From an uncultured Muribaculaceae bacterium (lineage in GTDB: Bacteria > Bacteroidota > Bacteroidia > Bacteroidales > Muribaculaceae), in assembly GCA_910585275.1 (NCBI GenBank), contig CAJUCW010000041.1, positions 1 through 29,329 on the forward strand: DNA of 29,329 nucleotides, given 5' to 3'. The number at the start of each line of letters is the position of its first letter. Within the stretch, counting starts at the first letter, position 1. A program made the position numbers and the translations under genes. The notes beneath the pieces were generated by a model. That model was given only the letters and a program-made list of their open reading frames with translations, was not told the origin of the DNA and ran no database searches. Shown piece by piece: positions 24,635 through 29,329 of the stretch.

Positions 24635-26065
24635 ATGAATCTCAAAGAAGATCTGAAAAATCCTATATTCAGAAAAATAGGTGAAATAGCAGATTCCTTG
24701 GAAAGGGAAGTCTATGTCGTAGGCGGTTTCGTGCGCGACATATTTCTCGGAAGAGAGTCGAAAGATTTCGATTTCGTCACAGTTGGGTCGGGCATCGAAC
24801 TTGCCCGCAAAGTGGCGGAAACTCTCGGGCCGAAAGCTCATCTCTCGGTTTTCCCGAATTATGGCACCGCACAGGTAAAAACCCATGACCTTGAACTCGA
24901 GTTCGTGGGAGCGCGTCGTGAATCGTATTCACGCGATTCACGAAATCCCATTGTCGAAGACGGAACGCTTGACGATGACATGCGCAGACGCGACTTCACT
25001 ATAAACGCTATGGCGGTTTGCCTTAATCCCGCGCATTTCGGAGAACTTGTTGACCCTTTCAACGGTCTTATCGACCTTCATTCAGGCATCATCAAAACCC
25101 CGCTTGATCCGGACGTGACTTTTTCCGACGACCCGCTAAGAATGCTTCGGGCCATAAGGTTCGCCACCCAGCTTTACAGAAACAATCCCGAAGAAACTGA
25201 CAAAACGAGAAAGTCCTCCTTCAAAATTGCACCCGAAACATTCGAGGCAATAAAGAAAAACGCTTCGAGAATGGAAATAATCACACGGGAACGGATAAAC
25301 GACGAACTGTCGAAAATAATGAAGGCACCTCGTCCCTCCGTGGGTTGGAGGCTTCTTGACATGTCTGGCCTTCTCCCCTACGTATTCCCATCTCTTATCC
25401 CTCTGAAAGGGGTGGAAATGAAAGAAGGACGCGGACATAAAGACAACTTCTATCATACAATCCAGGTGGTTGACAATGTTGCGGCGCGTTCCGACAAGGA
25501 ATGGCTCCGTTGGGCCGCATTACTCCACGATATAGCAAAGCCCGTCACAAAAAAATACGACCCCAAGCTTGGATGGACATTCCACAACCACAACTTCGTA
25601 GGAGAGAAAATGATTCCGCGTATTTTCCGCGAAATGAAACTCCCTCTCAACGAGAAAATGAAATACGTGGCAAAACTTGTAGGGCTTCACATGCGCCCGC
25701 AGTCAGTAGGCGAACAAGGTGTGACGGATTCTGCTGTGAGAAGAATGATTACCGATGCCGGGAATGACATTGAAGACCTCATGATTCTTGCCGAAAGCGA
25801 CATCACGTCAAAAATACCCGAGAAGGTGAAACGTCAGCTCGAAGGCTTTCGCAAACTGCGGGAGCGCATGAAAGACGTCAAAGATGCCGACGACCTCAGG
25901 AACTGGAAGAATCCCATCGACGGCAACGAAATCATGCAAAGGCTCGGAATACCTCCCGGTCCGGAGATTTCACGTCTTAAAGACCTCGTAAAAGAAGCCA
26001 TAATCGAAGGAACTGTCCCTTACGAACACGATGCAGCCTGGGAATATCTAATTGCACACAGATAA
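24635..26065 (+). CDS. cca: CCA tRNA nucleotidyltransferase (HD-domain type)
   Basis: Adds or repairs the 3' CCA of tRNAs; some family members are poly(A) polymerases. The 476 residues show the class II nucleotidyltransferase head VVGGFVRDIFLG (about 28-39), the catalytic Asp pair in KDFDFV (Asp44, Asp46), RRRDFTINAMAV (117-128), and DDPLRMLRAIRFA (165-177), followed by an HD domain with His274, LLHDIAKP (His298, Asp299) and a C-terminal helical part. The tRNA-Tyr gene in this window lacks an encoded CCA, so this activity would be required. It ends before a long bidirectional terminator shared with the convergent tsf gene. Confidence 0.95.
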   Translation: MNLKEDLKNPIFRKIGEIADSLEREVYVVGGFVRDIFLGRESKDFDFVTVGSGIELARKVAETLGPKAHLSVFPNYGTAQVKTHDLELEFVGARRESYSRDSRNPIVEDGTLDDDMRRRDFTINAMAVCLNPAHFGELVDPFNGLIDLHSGIIKTPLDPDVTFSDDPLRMLRAIRFATQLYRNNPEETDKTRKSSFKIAPETFEAIKKNASRMEIITRERINDELSKIMKAPRPSVGWRLLDMSGLLPYVFPSLIPLKGVEMKEGRGHKDNFYHTIQVVDNVAARSDKEWLRWAALLHDIAKPVTKKYDPKLGWTFHNHNFVGEKMIPRIFREMKLPLNEKMKYVAKLVGLHMRPQSVGEQGVTDSAVRRMITDAGNDIEDLMILAESDITSKIPEKVKRQLEGFRKLRERMKDVKDADDLRNWKNPIDGNEIMQRLGIPPGPEISRLKDLVKEAIIEGTVPYEHDAAWEYLIAHR

Positions 26066-26075
26066 TAAACCGGAT

Positions 26076-26123
26076 AAAATAAGCGCCTGCGGATTCGATG
26101 AAGAATCCGCAGGCGCTTATTTT
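26076..26123. terminator. Bidirectional terminator between cca and tsf
   Basis: A perfect 21-bp stem (26076-26096 with 26103-26123) has a 6-nt loop; the outer pairs are A-T and give a T-run in either direction. It lies 10 bases after the cca stop and 27 bases after the tsf stop, and serves both converging units. Confidence 0.95.
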
Positions 26124-26150
26124 TATATCCGACCCTTTAAGGTCTCACGC

Positions 26151-27143
26151 TTAATCCTGATTGAGGTTCACGCGCTTGAAATCTACTACTACAAGACCCT
26201 TTACAGTCTGGTCAAGGAACTGAGCAACGGTGATTTTGGCATTCTGCACATACTCCTGCTCCATCAGACAGTTCTCCTTAAAGAACTTGTTGAGACGGCC
26301 GTTGGCGATGTTCTGAATCATCTGCTCGGGAAGATTGGCAGCCTTGGCTTCACCCGCTTCCTTCATGATCTGACGGCCACGTTCGGCATCTTCCGGAGTG
26401 ATCCAACCCTTGGAAACGTTGCTCTCGATGTGGTCCTCGGAGTCAAAGTGGTTGGGGTTAAGTCCGGCTTTGCTGAGAGCGGAATCCTGAGCCTTGCGGA
26501 TAAGCTCAGCTTTGGTCTTCTCTACAGCCACGCTGATTTCCTGGTCGATAGTCTCCTTGGCTACGTTCTCACGAGCTACAGCAACAGGGTTCATCGATGC
26601 AATCTGCATGCAAACCTCACGGCCCACTGCGGGATCAACGCCTTCAAGGTTGAAGCCTACGATAGCAGCAAGCTTATCGTTGAAATGGTTGTAAGCAGCC
26701 ACGCTTGCAGCTTCGATCCATTCATAGTCGCCGAGTTCCATCTTTTCGCCGGTCTTACCTACCTCATCGGTAATAAGGTCTGCAACCGTACGTCCCTCGA
26801 TATCGAGGTTTTTAAGTTCGTCAAGACCCTTCGCCTTTGCAGCGAGAGCAGCATCAAGAATCTTCTTGGCGAGAGCACGGAACGACTCGTTCTTGGCAAC
26901 GAAGTCGGTCTCGCACTTCAAAGTGGCGATAGCTGCAAAATTACCGTTTATGCCGGAGAATACACAACCCTCTGCGGCATCGCGATCCTCACGCTTGGCG
27001 GCAACTGCCTGGCCTTTCTTACGGATAATCTCGATAGCGGCATCGATGTCTCCGTTAGTTTCTGCCAAAGCATTCTTGCAGTCCATCATACCTGCGCCCG
27101 TCATGTGACGCAGCTTCTTTATATCTTCAATAGATACAGCCAT
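26151..27143 (-). CDS. tsf: Elongation factor Ts
   Basis: The nucleotide exchange factor for EF-Tu, cytoplasmic. The 330-residue product starts MAVSIEDIKKLRHMTGAGMMDCKNAL, the standard UBA-like N-terminus, followed by the core with TDFVAKNESF (the EF-Tu-contacting TDFV motif), and ends with a C-terminal module. The ATG at 27143 is chosen; a TTG two codons upstream would add residues not found in the family. It follows rpsB at 25 bases, the usual rpsB-tsf arrangement. Codon choice is strongly biased as in the other ribosomal genes. Confidence 0.97.
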   Translation of the reverse strand: MAVSIEDIKKLRHMTGAGMMDCKNALAETNGDIDAAIEIIRKKGQAVAAKREDRDAAEGCVFSGINGNFAAIATLKCETDFVAKNESFRALAKKILDAALAAKAKGLDELKNLDIEGRTVADLITDEVGKTGEKMELGDYEWIEAASVAAYNHFNDKLAAIVGFNLEGVDPAVGREVCMQIASMNPVAVARENVAKETIDQEISVAVEKTKAELIRKAQDSALSKAGLNPNHFDSEDHIESNVSKGWITPEDAERGRQIMKEAGEAKAANLPEQMIQNIANGRLNKFFKENCLMEQEYVQNAKITVAQFLDQTVKGLVVVDFKRVNLNQD

Positions 27144-27168
27144 TGTCAATAAAATGTTAAAATTAAAA

Positions 27169-27999
27169 TTATTCGGCAGTCTCCTCAGCAGCGGGAGTCT
27201 CTACAGCAGGAGCGGCATCCTTGGCAGCATCGTTGCGACGTACGCGACGACGCTTTCCGGGAGCGGCATCTGCATTCTCCTCTTTGTCCTCAGCAGCATC
27301 AAGTTTCTCTACCTTACGCTCCTCAAGACCTTCAGCCATAGCTGCACACACAGCGTCGAGAATAACCTCGATGCTCTTAGATGCATCATCGTTTGCGGGG
27401 ATCACGAAATCTACGTTCTCCGGATTAGAGTTAGTATCCACAATGCCGAAAACGGGGATGCCGAGACGGTTTGCTTCTGCCACGGCAATGTGCTCCTTCA
27501 TTACATCGACAACGAAGAGTGCGCTCGGAAGGCGAGAAAGGTCGGAGATAGAGCCGAGGTTCTTTTCGAGTTTGTCACGCTGACGCTTGATCTGAAGTTT
27601 CTCACGCTTCGAAAGATTGTCGAAAGTTCCGTCTTTCTGCATCTTGTCGATGGTGGTCATCTTCTTCACAGCCTTGCGGATTGTGGGGAAGTTGGTAAGC
27701 ATACCGCCGGGCCATCTTTCGATAACGTAGGGCATACCTACAGAAGAAGCCTTGCTTTCGATAGCCTCTTTAGCCTGCTTCTTGGTTGCAACGAAAAGCA
27801 CCTTGCGGCCACTCTTTGCAATCTGCTTGAGAGCCTTCGAAGCTTCTTCAATCTTAGCGGCCGTCTTATAGAGGTCGATGATATGGATTCCATTGCGCTC
27901 CATAAAAATATAAGGAGCCATGGCGGGATTCCATTTACGTTTGAGGTGGCCGAAGTGGCAGCCTGCCTCGAGGAGTTGGTCAAAAGTGGGTGTTGCCAT
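27169..27999 (-). CDS. rpsB: Ribosomal protein uS2
   Basis: A 30S small-subunit protein. The 276-residue product opens with MATPTFDQLLEAGCHFGHLKRKWNPAMAPYIF-like sequence (split by eye), with the S2 signatures GCHFGH and RWPGGMLTNFPTIRKAV, and GIVDTNSNPENVDFVIPANDDA near the end. The last 40 residues are an acidic and basic, Ala-rich extension (KRRRVRRNDAAKDAAPA) beyond the S2 core. Upstream are 158 bases of structured leader separating it from rpsI, and tsf follows 25 bases later. Confidence 0.98.
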   Translation of the reverse strand: MATPTFDQLLEAGCHFGHLKRKWNPAMAPYIFMERNGIHIIDLYKTAAKIEEASKALKQIAKSGRKVLFVATKKQAKEAIESKASSVGMPYVIERWPGGMLTNFPTIRKAVKKMTTIDKMQKDGTFDNLSKREKLQIKRQRDKLEKNLGSISDLSRLPSALFVVDVMKEHIAVAEANRLGIPVFGIVDTNSNPENVDFVIPANDDASKSIEVILDAVCAAMAEGLEERKVEKLDAAEDKEENADAAPGKRRRVRRNDAAKDAAPAVETPAAEETAE

Positions 28000-28157
28000 T
28001 TTGAAATTTGCTTTTTGCGGACGATACGTCCTGGTGTTTACTTTCTATTAAAATTTCTTTAGAAATCCAATCAGTCGGTAGGAAACGCATGTATGCGATT
28101 CATCCGGCTGATTTAGATACTAAACTAAATAAGCATTTCTGTAAAAGAAATCCTCGA
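28000..28157 (-). promoter_or_regulatory. Structured leader upstream of rpsB
   Basis: On the minus strand a 10-bp stem with one mismatch (28113-28104 with 28078-28069) encloses a small palindromic hairpin (cgcatgtatgcg, 28086-28097), followed by a second short hairpin atttct/agaaat (28066-28053) and ATTTTAATAG. The layout could be an S2 autoregulatory leader or an attenuator. An imperfect -7-like TAGTTTAG (28127-28120) is present. No gene fits this gap. Confidence 0.4.
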
Positions 28158-28544
28158 TTAACGCTTGGAGAACTGGAAGCGTTTGCGAGCTTTGGGCTGA
28201 CCGGGTTTCTTACGCTCTACGGCGCGGGGGTCACGGGTCATGAAACCTTCGGCACGAAGCGCAGGCTTATCCTCAGGATTAATCTTTACGAGCGCACGTG
28301 CGATAGCAAGACGAAGAGCCTCTGCCTGTCCTTTATAACCGCCGCCGTCAATATGGGCTACGATGTCATACTTCTCCACAGCATCGAGAGTGGCAAGCGG
28401 CTGCCTAACCACATACTGAAGGATAGAAGAGGGGAAATAGACGTCAAGAGGACGCTTGTCGATAACGATGTTACCGTTGCCCTCGGTGAGATAAACTCTG
28501 GCTACAGCTGCCTTACGGCGGCCAATTGCATTCACTTTTTCCAT
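28158..28544 (-). CDS. rpsI: Ribosomal protein uS9
   Basis: A 30S head protein whose C-terminal tail reaches the P site. The 128-residue product starts MEKVNAIGRRKAAVARVYL, has the central GGGYKGQAEALRLAIARALV and ends in the basic tail KKPGQPKARKRFQFSKR with the invariant final Lys-Arg. It follows rplM by 9 bases on the same strand, the standard L13-S9 pair. Confidence 0.98.
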   Translation of the reverse strand: MEKVNAIGRRKAAVARVYLTEGNGNIVIDKRPLDVYFPSSILQYVVRQPLATLDAVEKYDIVAHIDGGGYKGQAEALRLAIARALVKINPEDKPALRAEGFMTRDPRAVERKKPGQPKARKRFQFSKR

Positions 28545-28553
28545 CTGCTTCTA

Positions 28554-29033
28554 TTATTTCAGTTTGTTGATATCGATTACTTTGGGATTATTTGCCTCAT
28601 GGCCATGTTCCGGGCCATTATAGACATAAAGATTGTCGAGAAGCTTGGCTCCGAGGGGGCCTTTGGGAAGCATACCCTTTACAACCTTGATGAAGAGGGG
28701 ATGACGACCGGCCTTTATAGTCTTCTTGAAAGACTTCGCCATGAGGTCGGCAGGTGTGAACGCATTCTGTCCACCGGGATAGCCGGTGTAACGTAGGTAT
28801 TCACGTGTATTGAATTTGTCCTTGCTCATCTTCACCTTGTCGGCATTGATGATGATTACGTTGTCACCGCAGTCAAGGTTAGGAGTAAAATCAGGCTTGT
28901 ATTTACCGCGAAGGATTTTAGCAACCTTGGAGCAAAGGCGACCAAGAATCTGGTCAGTAGCGTCAATAACCACCCACTCTTTCTCGATGCTGGCGGGCGT
29001 TGCTGAAAGCGTCTTGTAACTTAAAGTATCCAC
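28554..29033 (-). CDS. rplM: Ribosomal protein uL13 (GTG start)
   Basis: A 50S protein acting early in assembly. The 159-residue product begins MDTLSYKTLSATPASIEKEWVV, the family N-terminus in this phylum. The start codon is GTG at 29033: the same frame has a stop at 29051-29049 and no ATG between. Core strings include GRLCSKVAKILRGKYKPDF, DCGDNVIIINADK and MLPKGPLGAKLLDNLYVY. The upstream sequence is A-rich (AAAAAACAACATCCAAA) with no Shine-Dalgarno sequence, fitting initiation in this phylum. It heads the ribosomal cluster with rpsI 9 bases after it. Confidence 0.97.
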   Translation of the reverse strand: MDTLSYKTLSATPASIEKEWVVIDATDQILGRLCSKVAKILRGKYKPDFTPNLDCGDNVIIINADKVKMSKDKFNTREYLRYTGYPGGQNAFTPADLMAKSFKKTIKAGRHPLFIKVVKGMLPKGPLGAKLLDNLYVYNGPEHGHEANNPKVIDINKLK

Positions 29034-29185
29034 TTTGGATGTTGTTTTTTAAAGATTATTTAATATCAAAGAGCCCTGGAAGTTGGCACTTTAAAATCCG
29101 CCCTAACGACTGAAACAAAGCAAGAAAGGCCTAAATCGTGCTCTGTCAAGGCAGGACGGTAAACAAACTGGATATAATCGGCATG
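29034..29185 (-). promoter_or_regulatory. rplM 5' leader with hairpin
   Basis: From the promoter to the GTG start the leader is roughly 145 nt. A hairpin pairs AAAGTGCC (29092-29085) with GGCTCTTT (29075-29068) with one T-T mismatch and a 9-nt loop, 34 bases before the start codon. A leader of this length before rplM is suggestive of L13 autoregulation; I cannot prove it by eye. Confidence 0.45.
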
Positions 29186-29216
29186 CAAAATTAGTAAAAA
29201 TACGCCAAATACCAAA
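29186..29216 (-). promoter_or_regulatory. Promoter of the rplM ribosomal cluster
   Basis: On the minus strand a -33 TTTG (29216-29213), 19 bases, then -7 TAATTTTG (29193-29186), a full match. It lies directly after the rRNA operon terminator. Confidence 0.75.
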
Positions 29217-29221
29217 ATAAT

Positions 29222-29258
29222 ATAAAAAAAAAGTCCCGACAATCTTTCTATCAGGGCT
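29222..29258 (-). terminator. rRNA operon terminator after 5S
   Basis: On the minus strand AGCCCTGA (29258-29251) pairs with TCGGGACT (29239-29232) with one mismatch and one G-T pair, loop about 11 nt, followed by a run of nine T. It lies just past the 5S 3' end. Confidence 0.85.
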
Positions 29259-29263
29259 CTCTA

Positions 29264-29329
29264 AGGCGGCGATTACCTACTCTTCCGCTTTCGCAGTACC
29301 ATCGGCGTGATAAGGTTCATCTTCTCTGT
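29264..29329 (-). rRNA. rrf: 5S ribosomal RNA, 3' part (cut at window end)
   Basis: On the minus strand the sequence contains CACGCCGATGGTACTGCGAA, then AGAGTAGGTAATCGCCGCC, the conserved 3' half of bacterial 5S rRNA. The 5' half, and presumably 23S and 16S, lie beyond the window. The 3' end is set to within a few bases by the GCCGCC that closes helix I. Confidence 0.9.

Noticed and set aside
26052..28062. Long plus-strand open frames antisense to tsf and rpsB (about 366 and 302 codons)
   Set aside because: They lie opposite strongly codon-biased ribosomal genes, a common source of false open frames; tsf and rpsB on the minus strand are unambiguous.
1..29329. Mobile elements, CRISPR arrays, integrases, phage genes
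   Set aside because: No transposase, integrase, direct-repeat array or phage structural gene was seen. The muramidase resembles endolysins but is in a chromosomal operon without phage neighbours.

Overview
The window looks like core chromosome of a Bacteroidota member, most likely Bacteroidales (a Muribaculaceae- or Bacteroidaceae-like gut organism). Reasons: lineage-typical genes (DUF4954 protein, GldH lipoprotein, OmpH-like lipoprotein, long LptD-like protein, RNase Y beside a PSP1/RicT protein); several promoters fitting the Bacteroidota pattern of TTTG, about 19-21 bases, then TAnnTTTG; and few Shine-Dalgarno sequences. I see no insertion sequence, prophage, CRISPR array or integrase. Genus and species cannot be fixed from this sequence.

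Layout. 1-167: two tRNAs, Gly (cut by the window edge) and Tyr, minus strand. 395-3729 (minus): glmS, then an unknown lipoprotein preceded by an NYN-domain gene. 3839-3876: a perfect 38-bp palindrome. 3932-7637 (minus): a three-gene operon of two paralogous PepD dipeptidases flanking an N-acetylmuramidase-like protein, with 4-bp overlaps and a well-formed promoter. 8113-15968 (plus): OmpH-like lipoprotein; hflX with a DUF4954 gene; rpsA; a small secreted protein followed by ilvE and an HD-domain hydrolase. 16101-19025 (plus): LptD-like outer-membrane protein. 19209-24601 (plus): small coiled-coil gene, zapA, rny, PSP1/RicT gene, gldH, and an M24 peptidase. 24635-26065 (plus): cca. A bidirectional terminator at 26076-26123 separates this from the minus-strand ribosomal cluster rplM-rpsI-rpsB-tsf. 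The window ends in the 3' part of a 5S rRNA gene (minus), the tail of an rRNA operon.

How it fits together. Most genes are housekeeping: translation (tRNAs, 5S, rpsA, rpsB, rpsI, rplM, tsf, hflX, cca), RNA decay (rny with a likely RicT partner), envelope building and cell division (glmS, lptD, OmpH-like, muramidase, ZapA and its coiled-coil neighbour, GldH) and amino-acid or peptide metabolism (ilvE, two PepD, M24 peptidase). The tRNA-Tyr gene does not encode CCA, so the CCA-adding enzyme encoded here would be needed to mature it. The least understood parts are the pepD-muramidase-pepD operon, the rny-RicT-gldH linkage, the zapA-rny intergenic region (a plausible place for a small RNA), the rplM and rpsB leaders, the 38-bp palindrome and the DUF4954 protein. 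I did not find strong evidence for a wholly new system.
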